Positions 51,788-59,439 of a stretch of DNA of 64,000 nucleotides are shown in pieces (within the stretch, counting starts at the first letter, position 1; each line of letters opens with the position of its first letter). Under the pieces are notes generated by a model, which saw nothing but the letters and a program-made list of their open reading frames with translations, was not told the DNA's origin and searched no databases. The DNA lies in the NCBI RefSeq assembly GCF_017897595.1, contig NZ_JAGKIK010000001.1, positions 124,001 to 188,000 on the forward strand, given 5' to 3'. The position numbers and the translations under genes were made by a program. Origin of the DNA: Aquimarina sp. U1-2. GTDB lineage: Bacteria; Bacteroidota; Bacteroidia; Flavobacteriales; Flavobacteriaceae.

Positions 51788-53881
51788 TTATTGCGTATGC
51801 TGCCACCATGGAAATATGGTAACACGAAGTTTGGCACTTCCGTAAGGAATAAGGGTGATTTTTTCAAAAATCGTATCATTTGGTTTTTCAGTTATAGTTA
51901 AATCCGGTAATGGAGGAGTGAATGAAAAATTTCCGGTTTTTTCAAAATCGTTTCTTTCTTTCCAGATTGTTTTGCCATTATTTTGTGTAGGAACATTCAT
52001 AGCATAAAAAACAGTGTCTTTTTGAATAATTTTCCAATCATCGATTTTTTTTGCCGGGACTTTAATAGAAATAGGGGCGTTTTTTGCACTCCACGGATTT
52101 AGATTCCATTGATGGTGAGTTACCTCGACCTGATTTTCGATATCAATCTCGTTAATTGCTAATGCATAATTCCAATCGCTAGATGCAGTAACATGATAAG
52201 CAGGAAAATCCTTTGTAGATCTCGCGTTTTCTTTCTTAGGTTCTAAAGCCTGCCAATTTTCATCTATTTTCAATGCATAAACCAAAGGTCCTCTTTCTAT
52301 AGCTACACCGTTAGTTGGCCATTTACTTAAACGTACTTTTTGGGGTAGTGATATCGTAATTTTATCTCCTGAAGTAAAATCTCGCTCGATATCATAATAC
52401 CTCCCAGATTTATAGTTCTGAGTAGAGGTTACACCATTAATTTTTACCTGAGGAGCCTCACACCAATTCGGTATACGAAAGGTAAAAATAAAATTTACTG
52501 ATTTTTCAGGAAAAAAATCAAACACAATTTCATCAGAAAAAGGATACCTGGTATGCTCTTCTATCGTTATTGGAGTAGTATGTATTAAACCGCTCCAGCT
52601 AGAAGGGCCATACATCGCTGCCACAATATTGGTTTCGCTTTTTTTCATCCATAATCGCGATACATAGTTAGGCATAATGCGATTTACATTTCCCGGGCAA
52701 CATTCTGTAAACTGATTGGGGCCAAACATCATGGCCGTATTTCCTTTAAAAAATTTATTGTGATTAGACGTAGAATCAAGAATCACCTGATTGGGTCCAG
52801 ATAGATATTGTAGTGCTTTAAAGTCTGAAGTGACAGCCCCAGGAGCTGCGTTAAACATAGCTTTCTCAATTTTATCGGCATAGTTGGTATTGCCGGTAGC
52901 CATTAATAAGTAACCCAGACTCCAAGAAAAATCAGCAATATCACAGGTCTCGTGTGTTTGTAATGAATGAGGAGGCGTTCTTACATGTTCTGAAGATACG
53001 TTAACCCCATCGACCATCATATAAAACGAATCAATGTTAGCAAAAGCAGCCATAGAGGGTTCAAGATATTTTTTGTCACCACTATACAAATACATGATTG
53101 CTCCCAGTTTCGCAATCTCGTTGTAGGTTACACCATGCTCATAAATAGGTTCTGATTTTAAGAAACTGTCAGCAGTAACCGGCCTATCCATAAAATCAAC
53201 ATCATTCATCTTATCATAGATATTGTCTGCGAGTTGGTATAATACGGTATCTTTAGTTTGTTGATATAACCAAAGCATACTTTCTATAGTTAATTGATCC
53301 CTAATTTCGTAGAAGTTTTCGACGTTTTGCGATAGATAGAAGTTTTTCATTTTTTTGAGGATTTCAGGATCTTGAGTAACCTCATATTCGTTCATTAACG
53401 CTCTAAAATATACAGCATGCACCCATCTATGCTTATTCTTTTTTTTCTTTAAATATGAAGGACCAATAAAATGATCCTTATCTGTATTGTGCAGCACCGG
53501 ATATATTTTAGATTTAGCCTTATCAATTAAAAATTTATCTTCTAGTAAATATCCGGTAGCTAACATTCCGTCAATCCAGTATCCTGTTTGCTCATAAGGC
53601 CACCAACTAGAACTATCGATTACTTTCTGTGCCCACCCGGCAACATTAAATGGATAACCTGCATTCTCAAGGTGTCCTGTTAATCCATTTTTTTGGTTAA
53701 TTAAATATTGCGCTAGCCATCCTTTAGGTTTGATTTGATGAATGGGTAATTTATAAAAGGCTCCATAATACGGTACTTCATCACCATTATTGTCTTCTGG
53801 ATTTGATGTTGCGCAAGAAAAAGCTATCAGTACTATAAAAAGTAAGCCAATACAACTGTAGAAGGTATAGGTTTTTTTCAT
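51788..53881 (-). CDS. GH127-like (DUF1680) glycosidase, probable beta-L-arabinofuranosidase type
   Basis: A lipoprotein of about 697 residues (MKKTYTFYSCIGLLFIVLIAFSC); the ATG at 53881 is chosen over 53923 because it starts this signal. DUF1680/GH127 motifs are FYKLPIHQIKPKGWL, WWPYEQTGYWIDG, SLQTHETCDIADFSWSLGYLLMATG and QFTECCPGNVNRIMPNYVSRLW. In GH127 a zinc site is formed by one Glu and three Cys; here the Glu and Cys of HETCD and the Cys pair of ECCPGN match that set. It likely cleaves L-arabinofuranose or a similar sugar. It is encoded between the ECF sigma gene and the FecR gene, which is unusual. Confidence 0.87.
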   Translation of the reverse strand: MKKTYTFYSCIGLLFIVLIAFSCATSNPEDNNGDEVPYYGAFYKLPIHQIKPKGWLAQYLINQKNGLTGHLENAGYPFNVAGWAQKVIDSSSWWPYEQTGYWIDGMLATGYLLEDKFLIDKAKSKIYPVLHNTDKDHFIGPSYLKKKKNKHRWVHAVYFRALMNEYEVTQDPEILKKMKNFYLSQNVENFYEIRDQLTIESMLWLYQQTKDTVLYQLADNIYDKMNDVDFMDRPVTADSFLKSEPIYEHGVTYNEIAKLGAIMYLYSGDKKYLEPSMAAFANIDSFYMMVDGVNVSSEHVRTPPHSLQTHETCDIADFSWSLGYLLMATGNTNYADKIEKAMFNAAPGAVTSDFKALQYLSGPNQVILDSTSNHNKFFKGNTAMMFGPNQFTECCPGNVNRIMPNYVSRLWMKKSETNIVAAMYGPSSWSGLIHTTPITIEEHTRYPFSDEIVFDFFPEKSVNFIFTFRIPNWCEAPQVKINGVTSTQNYKSGRYYDIERDFTSGDKITISLPQKVRLSKWPTNGVAIERGPLVYALKIDENWQALEPKKENARSTKDFPAYHVTASSDWNYALAINEIDIENQVEVTHHQWNLNPWSAKNAPISIKVPAKKIDDWKIIQKDTVFYAMNVPTQNNGKTIWKERNDFEKTGNFSFTPPLPDLTITEKPNDTIFEKITLIPYGSAKLRVTIFPWWQHTQ

Positions 53882-54256
53882 ACGTTTAAATTTTAATCTT
53901 ATCTGTTTAAATATTTGATGCATGTTTTTACAACCCTGAGAGAAACTGAAGGGTTGATAAGTACATGTCGACTAAACTCAATATGATATGCTATTGTTAA
54001 TTTTGACATTTAGGTAATTTTCAGGCATTCTATTATATATAGTTGAAATAGTGAAATTAAAATTTTTACACTTTCAGAAATTTAGGAAAAACCAGTATTG
54101 CTTACCTAGTTAGCGTAAAGGAAATTTGTTCTTTTTCATTTCAAATCATTAAAGATGTACTTAGCGCTATTTGCTATGATTAATTTTAAGATCATGAATT
54201 ACTTTGGTATACTGTTAAGGTGCAGCTTGCGTTTGTTCTAGTTTGAAGAATTTTTC
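53882..54256. other. Intergenic region between ECF sigma and GH127-like genes
   Basis: About 375 nt, strongly AT-rich. It contains one short hairpin, CAACCCT (53931-53937) with AGGGTTG (53950-53956), just before the longer alternative ATG of the GH127-like gene. No further gene is seen. The gap is long enough for a promoter of the GH127-like/anti-sigma unit separate from the sigma gene. Confidence 0.5.
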
Positions 54257-54880
54257 TTATTCACAGCTTTTACGAAGCGTCTTTAAGGCTATATACGCTT
54301 TATTACGAACACTTTTTATATTTGCAAAATCCATTATTTCTTTAATTTCGAGATATCCCATTTGTTCATAGAAAAAATAATAAATAACTTCTCGTTGTCT
54401 TTTGGGAAGTGTTTGAAGGGCTCGGTTTAGACGTTCTATTTTTTCTTCATTAAGCTGTTGCGAGATCAGATGATGCTCATAAGAAAATGTAAAATGAAAA
54501 TTATTACCTTCTTCTATTGACCCATCCCACAAACGTTTTCTAGAGGATTTGATACTTCGTAGTATTTTTCTTCGAATAGCTTTGTAGAGATATAATTTGA
54601 TTGAAGTCGTATCGGATAATTTTTTTCTGGTTCTTCGAATATCAATAAACAAATCCTGTATACTATCTTCAACCAGATGCGTATCTTTTGAAAACTGTAG
54701 GCCAAAGTTGTATAAACTTTTAAAATATGTTTTATAAATATGTATAAAAGCCGATTCATTTCCGGTCTTAAACTGGCGCCAAATCTCAAGATCCGGTATA
54801 GTATCAAAAGAAGAATACACATCCTGTTTGATACCATCATGTTGATCATCATTGAGACGTAAATAACCCTTCTTTACCAT
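54257..54880 (-). CDS. ECF sigma factor, PUL2
   Basis: A 207-residue sigma-70 family ECF factor. Region 2 covers about 35-105 (FIHIYKTYFKSLYNFGLQFSKDTHLVEDSIQDLFIDIRRTRKKL, IKLYLYKAIRRKILRSI) and region 4 about 145-205 (LNRALQTLPKRQREVIYYFFYEQMGYLEIKEIMDFANIKSVRNKAYIALKTL). It lacks an N-terminal domain beyond about 30 residues. With the FecR protein at 50618-51649 and the STN-bearing SusC it forms the usual trans-envelope switch. It is expected to drive susC of PUL2. Confidence 0.95.
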   Translation of the reverse strand: MVKKGYLRLNDDQHDGIKQDVYSSFDTIPDLEIWRQFKTGNESAFIHIYKTYFKSLYNFGLQFSKDTHLVEDSIQDLFIDIRRTRKKLSDTTSIKLYLYKAIRRKILRSIKSSRKRLWDGSIEEGNNFHFTFSYEHHLISQQLNEEKIERLNRALQTLPKRQREVIYYFFYEQMGYLEIKEIMDFANIKSVRNKAYIALKTLRKSCE

Positions 54881-54974
54881 AAAAAACCTTGATTTATAGC
54901 CCTTTTAAAAATACTAAATTTTAATAAAGTGATTTTTCCGTTTGTCTGCATACTGTATTATTTTAGAATAAATC

Positions 54975-55844
54975 CTACTCGCCGTTACTGAGATTCATAA
55001 AAGCCTGAGCATATCTTTTCCCCATGAGTTTTACAGATGTATTATCAAAATGATATCCATCAAAAGTTGTAAAACCTTTAGAAGATACAAGTCTCATGTA
55101 TTCGTCATCATTAGAAACTTCTAGTAAAATTTTATTTATCACCTCTCGATTCATTTGATTGTTTACATTTCTATTATTTTTACCCAATTCACCAATAATT
55201 ATGGGCAAAGCTGGATTATTAACTTCGGTACGAATACGTTGTACTGTTTCTAATAAATGGTCTTTATACGAAGTTAATAAACCTGTATTGGCATCGCTTT
55301 CTCCCTGATGCCAAAGCATACCTTTAATCGTTCCATATTGTTTGGCAAAAGTGACCTGCTCTTTTAAATTTGTATATAATCGTACATTTTTTCTAAGTGA
55401 GTCCCCCAGCCATTCTTTTATTGATGTACCTCCTACTGCGCAGGGCAATAACGCTATATGAATAGAATCGCTAGTAGCTTCTAAAATTTCTTCAGCAAAT
55501 GAACGTCCACAATCTAAACCCATGAGTTTTGGCTTATATCGATGTAACGGGGCTTTTGCATACGCCCATTCGTGTTGTTGGGTTACTGTTAAAATCTTAG
55601 CATTAGGAATGGTATCCTGCGGACTTATAAAAGCTCTTCCCGCCATATTTGATTGCCCGGCCATGATAAAAATCCACAAATGCTTCTTTTTGGGTAAAAC
55701 CGAAACTATTGCTGTTTCTTTAGGCAGATTAGGTTGACCTTTATGCGGTATTGTCACTTGCGCATTCATACTATGTACGACATACAATAAAGTTATCACT
55801 GAAATAACCCCCTTTAAAAAATTATATCTAAGTTTAATCTTCAT
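54975..55844 (-). CDS. SASA-type carbohydrate acetylesterase (SGNH fold)
   Basis: A 289-residue secreted esterase of the sialate O-acetylesterase-like (SASA, DUF303; CE6/CE20-like) group. A signal peptide ends near MNAQ. The catalytic Ser is in IFIMAGQSNMAGRA; block motifs ALLPCAVGGTSIKEW and GMLWHQGESDAN follow, and the Asp/His pair is in FDGYHFDN near the C-terminus. It should remove acetyl groups from polysaccharide. It overlaps the sulfatase stop by 11 nt, so the two are co-expressed. It points to an acetylated and sulfated substrate. Confidence 0.9.
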   Translation of the reverse strand: MKIKLRYNFLKGVISVITLLYVVHSMNAQVTIPHKGQPNLPKETAIVSVLPKKKHLWIFIMAGQSNMAGRAFISPQDTIPNAKILTVTQQHEWAYAKAPLHRYKPKLMGLDCGRSFAEEILEATSDSIHIALLPCAVGGTSIKEWLGDSLRKNVRLYTNLKEQVTFAKQYGTIKGMLWHQGESDANTGLLTSYKDHLLETVQRIRTEVNNPALPIIIGELGKNNRNVNNQMNREVINKILLEVSNDDEYMRLVSSKGFTTFDGYHFDNTSVKLMGKRYAQAFMNLSNGE

Positions 55845-57399
55845 TAATAATGTCTTTAAGCAGGCTACGCATTTGTTGAAGTTTTTCTATTTCGGTATTT
55901 GCTTGATTTCTAAGCTCTCTGGGGTCAATGTTAAGATCATAAAGTTTCTCGATTGTATCAATACCAGACGCTATTCCTTTATCTTCATCTACCCATCGAT
56001 AATCTTTTGAAGATGGTTTAATGTATTTCCAGTTCTTAAATCTTAATCCAAACGTATACGATTCTTGTAACATAATATCTCTTCCAACTTCTGATGTACC
56101 CAAAATAACATCTTGCATGTTCTGGCTATCAATAAATTTATGTTCATCTACTTTATAGTTGATCATTGCGGCAATAGAGGAGCACAAATCTACTTGTGAC
56201 CAGAGTGCGCTACTCACCTTGTTAGGTATAGTGCCTGGCCAATATGATATTGTTGGAACTCGAGTACCTGCTTCAAAAGCGCTATATTTACCCCCTCTCA
56301 AAATTCCGGAAGGTTGATGATCTTTCAACCTTTCTACAGCTTCGTCTTCATATCCATCGTTTAAAACAGGTCCGTTGTCGCTAGTAAAGATGATCATCGT
56401 TTGCTTTTCAATACCTAATTGTTTTAAAGTACTTATTATCTGTCCTACGGTCCAGTCCATCTGTGCAATAGCATCTCCCCTGGGACCCATGGTGCTTTTT
56501 CCTTTAAATCTTGGATGTGGTACTCTGGGCACGTGTATATCATGAAAAGGAAAATATAGAAAGAAGGGATGCTCTTTATTTTGATTTATGAAGTCAACGG
56601 CTTTTTTTAACAAGACATCGTTAAGGTTTTCATCAACAATCTCTGCAGATATGCCTCCTCCCATAAAACCGATACGACTAATACCATTAATTATAGAACC
56701 GCTATGCTGTTCATCGGCTTGTTGTTTTAGCAATTCTGGGTGCGTGATTCCAGTAGGTCTTTTGTAGGGATTAGGCTGTTTAGGATCATTTGTAAATGAT
56801 ATTTCTAAAGGATCGGTTTTGTCCAAATTCACTACTTTATGATTTTCCAGAAATACACTTGGCACTCTATCTCCCGTAGAGGGAAGCAAATAACTATAAT
56901 CGAAACCAATTTCTAGAGGTCCCGGAGCAACCTTTTTATTCCAGTCGACAGTTTCATTACCTAATCCTAAATGCCATTTCCCGATGACTGCAGTAGTATA
57001 TCCATTCTTTTGCAACATGGAAGGCAAGGTCATGGTTCCCGGCGTAATGATAAGGCTTGCATCTCCTGGAAGTACAGTTGCCTTTCTTCTGAACGCATAG
57101 CTTCCGGTTAGTAAAGAATATCTAGAGGGTGTACACGTTGCAGAAGCACTATGAGCATCTGTAAATTTTACCCCGTTTTTGGCTAAATAATCAATATTTG
57201 GTGTTTTTACGTACTTCGCTCCGTAAGCTCCTACATCTCCATATCCCAAATCATCGGCATAGAGTACAATGATATTCGGCTTTTCACGTACCGAGTTATT
57301 CGTTTCTGAAGTACATGAAGAACAAAGTATAGCAAAAAAAATAACACTATAAACTTTGAATATATCAATAGTAATGAAGTTGTTGTGTGATATCATCAA
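55834..57399 (-). CDS. S1 sulfatase with CTPSR site
   Basis: A 521-residue S1 sulfatase. KPNIIVLYADDLGYGDVGAYG has the metal-binding Asp pair, ATCTPSRYSLLTGSYAFRR is the formylglycine site, and AVIGKWHLGLGNE plus IIFTSDNGPVLNDGYEDEA follow. A roughly 80-residue insert (VPSVFLENHKVVNLDKTDPLE to IGFMGGGISAEIVDENL) gives the arylsulfatase A-like layout. The N-terminus is lipoprotein-like (VYSVIFFAILCSSC). It is the most upstream gene of the minus-strand PUL2 group and overlaps the acetylesterase by 11 nt. It likely initiates desulfation. Confidence 0.93.
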   Translation of the reverse strand: MMISHNNFITIDIFKVYSVIFFAILCSSCTSETNNSVREKPNIIVLYADDLGYGDVGAYGAKYVKTPNIDYLAKNGVKFTDAHSASATCTPSRYSLLTGSYAFRRKATVLPGDASLIITPGTMTLPSMLQKNGYTTAVIGKWHLGLGNETVDWNKKVAPGPLEIGFDYSYLLPSTGDRVPSVFLENHKVVNLDKTDPLEISFTNDPKQPNPYKRPTGITHPELLKQQADEQHSGSIINGISRIGFMGGGISAEIVDENLNDVLLKKAVDFINQNKEHPFFLYFPFHDIHVPRVPHPRFKGKSTMGPRGDAIAQMDWTVGQIISTLKQLGIEKQTMIIFTSDNGPVLNDGYEDEAVERLKDHQPSGILRGGKYSAFEAGTRVPTISYWPGTIPNKVSSALWSQVDLCSSIAAMINYKVDEHKFIDSQNMQDVILGTSEVGRDIMLQESYTFGLRFKNWKYIKPSSKDYRWVDEDKGIASGIDTIEKLYDLNIDPRELRNQANTEIEKLQQMRSLLKDIINED

Positions 57400-57516
57400 T
57401 ATTATAAGGCAAAACTTATGAATATGACATCGGTATTTCTAAAATTAATTTATATTTTATTAAAAATAGTTCGTTAGGCGGAGTTCTTATGATACTCCAA
57501 AGCAGCTTAGTATTGA

Positions 57517-57537
57517 TACTTTTCCTTAAGAAAAGTA
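57517..57537. repeat. Perfect inverted repeat in the divergent gap 57400-57714
   Basis: TACTTTTC (57517-57524) and GAAAAGTA (57530-57537) are perfect 8-bp arms around CTTAA. It lies in the 315-nt gap between the divergent sulfatase and LapA-like genes and could be an operator. Nothing else of note is seen in that gap. Confidence 0.45.
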
Positions 57538-57714
57538 ATTCAATAGTGCTTGAAATACTTAGACCAACGTATTTTATGGTATTACCAAACACTTTCATAA
57601 GTAGAATGGGGTTAAACCAGTTCTTAATTTAGCATCGTATTTACCTTAGAAAACGAATATTAATTTTATATTTTTAACTTGGATTATGCATCATAAAAAT
57701 AATACCATAACAAA

Positions 57715-58041
57715 ATGAAAAAACTTGCAATATTGACATTAACCGCTATCTCACTTATAGCGATTACTACTTTTACGCTACAAAACTCACAAGTTGTAGC
57801 GATTAAATTATTCTTTTGGGAAGCTGAAGCCTCGTTATCCCTAATTTTATTCAGTACATTTTCGATTGCTTTGCTCATGGCAGTAGTTGCCATAGTACCT
57901 ACTATATATCATTTAAAAAAGTTGAAAGATCAAAGTCAGAAAAAAGTTAAATCTCTTGTAGAAGAGAATGAAAAACTAACAGAACCTGAAGCTAAAGATA
58001 TAGTATCAAGCGGACAGGTTAATCATACGAATGACGATTAA
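57715..58041 (+). CDS. LapA-domain (DUF1049) small membrane protein
   Basis: A 108-residue inner-membrane protein with two membrane segments (about 4-22 and 38-64) separated by TLQNSQVVAIKLFFWEAEASLSL. The pattern N-x-x-x-V-x-(L/I)-x-FF-x-W-x-A-x-x-S-L is typical of LapA/DUF1049 proteins, where the equivalent E. coli protein takes part in LPS assembly control. A charged cytoplasmic tail follows (KKLKDQSQKKVKSLVEENEKL). It stands alone, divergent from PUL2. No operon partner is visible. Confidence 0.85.
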   Translation: MKKLAILTLTAISLIAITTFTLQNSQVVAIKLFFWEAEASLSLILFSTFSIALLMAVVAIVPTIYHLKKLKDQSQKKVKSLVEENEKLTEPEAKDIVSSGQVNHTNDD

Positions 58042-58116
58042 ACCCGGATTATGTATTATAAAATCTATTACGGCTTAACATACCTTCAAAAATAAACGCC
58101 CGCTGTATTTTTCAAT

Positions 58117-58166
58117 GTCACTGTAGCCCTTCGACTCCACTCAGGGTAAACTGCTATGCTGAAACT
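58117..58166. repeat. Interspersed repeat in gene-poor stretch 58042-58575
   Basis: Around CCCTTCGACTCCACTCAGGG (58127-58146; CCCT/AGGG arms) the sequence resembles the CTTCGACT...CTCAGG repeats frequent in flavobacterial intergenic DNA. The remaining part of this 530-nt stretch holds an inverted repeat TTTAACAT/ATGTTAAA (58347-58354, 58360-58367) and the promoter-like array at 58382-58430. Confidence 0.55.
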
Positions 58167-58381
58167 TAGAAAACATTTCTAGCGCGACATCTTGCCCAAA
58201 GCAATGCTTTGTCATAGCGTTTGTAAACCTCATAACGACATTCTACTACATAAATCGGGCTCAACGAACTTAGAATAACCTCGGATTTTGGATTTATATG
58301 TAGCTGAAAATTTTGAATTCAACTGAATTAACAATTTTTTTTAAGATTTAACATAAAAAATGTTAAAAACAGGATACACGC

Positions 58382-58430
58382 GTTAAAGCAAGTTAAAGCG
58401 CTTGACAATTCGGTGTATCTGAATATATTG
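58382..58430 (+). promoter_or_regulatory. Promoter-like array A: GTTAAA x2, CTTGAC, ATATTG
   Basis: GTTAAA at 58382-58387 and again at 58392-58397, CTTGAC at 58401-58406, and ATATTG at 58425-58430, 17 nt after TTGACA. The same boxes with the same spacing occur at 62772-62820. It precedes the tiny ORFs from 58576 on, leaving a leader of about 140 nt. Confidence 0.65.
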
Positions 58431-58575
58431 AAAGCATGTGTATATCTATAGTATCTAGAGATTCGAATGCTTCATTAGAATATTAGCATGATATCCAACA
58501 TATCAGTTTATAGATTTTAAACCGATTAACTAGCGATCTCAACTCTATATTTAAATAACCCCTAAATCAATTATT

Positions 58576-58674
58576 TTGAAAAAAGAATCAAGAAAGTCAT
58601 TTATTATATTAACAGCAACTTCATTTTTTGTATTTGTTATTGCTTTAATTTCTACTTTTATTGACTTTTTTTAA
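58576..58674 (+). CDS. Tiny predicted membrane peptide (32 residues, TTG start)
   Basis: A TTG at 58576 opens a 32-codon frame to TAA at 58672. It encodes a basic start (KKESRKS) and one hydrophobic helix (FIILTATSFFVFVIALIS), the profile of a small single-span membrane protein. It is too short for family recognition. It is the first ORF downstream of promoter-like array A. Confidence 0.4.
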   Translation: MKKESRKSFIILTATSFFVFVIALISTFIDFF

Positions 58675-58761
58675 GAAAGAACACTATATTTATAGAGCTG
58701 GTTTATGTAGCAGTTTGGGTTTAGTCTAATCTAAAATAATACAGTAAGATCTTATTAGGCT

Positions 58762-58854
58762 ATGAGATTCAAGAAAAAACTATTTAAATCATTAACACTA
58801 TTAGTTGCAGTTGCCTGTATATTATACATAATAACTGTACTTTTTGCACTTTAA
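58762..58854 (+). CDS. Tiny predicted membrane peptide (30 residues)
   Basis: An ATG at 58762 opens a 30-codon frame to TAA at 58852. It encodes a basic start (MRFKKKLFKS) followed by one hydrophobic span (LTLLVAVACILYIITVLFAL). The layout matches the tiny ORF at 58576. It lies 10 nt before the next tiny ORF, which suggests an operon. Function unknown. Confidence 0.42.
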   Translation: MRFKKKLFKSLTLLVAVACILYIITVLFAL

Positions 58855-58864
58855 CCTTTTTTAA

Positions 58865-58993
58865 ATGAAAAATAAAAATACTATTCAAAGACCCGGACTT
58901 CGAAATAAATTTTTTGGAAGCAAAGCTTATTTGCGCAATGTGCGCAAAAAAATAAAAAATAACGCAAGACCCAAGAGAGCCGTTTCCATTTAA
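58865..58993 (+). CDS. Tiny basic peptide (42 residues)
   Basis: An ATG at 58865 opens a 42-codon frame to TAA at 58991. It is rich in Lys, Arg and Asn (about one third basic; for example LRNVRKKIKNNARPKRA) with no hydrophobic span. Such a peptide could bind nucleic acid or ribosomes, but no family is recognised. It ends about 40 nt before the 3' end of the response regulator gene on the other strand. Confidence 0.4.
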   Translation: MKNKNTIQRPGLRNKFFGSKAYLRNVRKKIKNNARPKRAVSI

Positions 58994-59031
58994 ACTTTTA
59001 AAGTGGTAAAAGAATACCTAACTAACGTTAT

Positions 59032-59439
59032 TTAGGATTGAGATGCTGCAAAGTCACGCATGAGCTCTTCTAACTTTTTCATGGTAATTGGTTTTACTAC
59101 ATAATTACTTACAATTTCATACGACTTTGCTCTCAATACGTCTGCCGGATCTACAGACGACGACACGATATAAATCGTAACTTTTTTAGCAACTGGGATT
59201 TGTATAAATTCATCTAAGAATTGCCAGCCGTCTAGAATAGGCATATTTAAATCTAATAAAATCATGTCTGGCAACTTTTCATTAGACGAAATTATGGATG
59301 CAAGTGCATTTAAAGCTTCTTGACCATTTCTATAAATTAAAAAATTATTACAGATGTCAGCTAGTTCCATCACCTTTCGAACACCGTAAATAAATATATT
59401 ATCATCATCAATAATACAGGCTAAATCAATCTTTTTCAT
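59032..59439 (-). CDS. Single-domain response regulator
   Basis: A 135-residue stand-alone receiver: CIIDDDNIFIYG (acidic pocket), phosphoacceptor Asp in MILLDLNMPILDGW, VSSSVDPAD and the conserved Lys in YVVKPITMKKL. There is no output domain, so it must act by protein contact or phosphotransfer. It overlaps the PAS kinase by 14 nt and is clearly its partner. Confidence 0.95.
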   Translation of the reverse strand: MKKIDLACIIDDDNIFIYGVRKVMELADICNNFLIYRNGQEALNALASIISSNEKLPDMILLDLNMPILDGWQFLDEFIQIPVAKKVTIYIVSSSVDPADVLRAKSYEIVSNYVVKPITMKKLEELMRDFAASQS

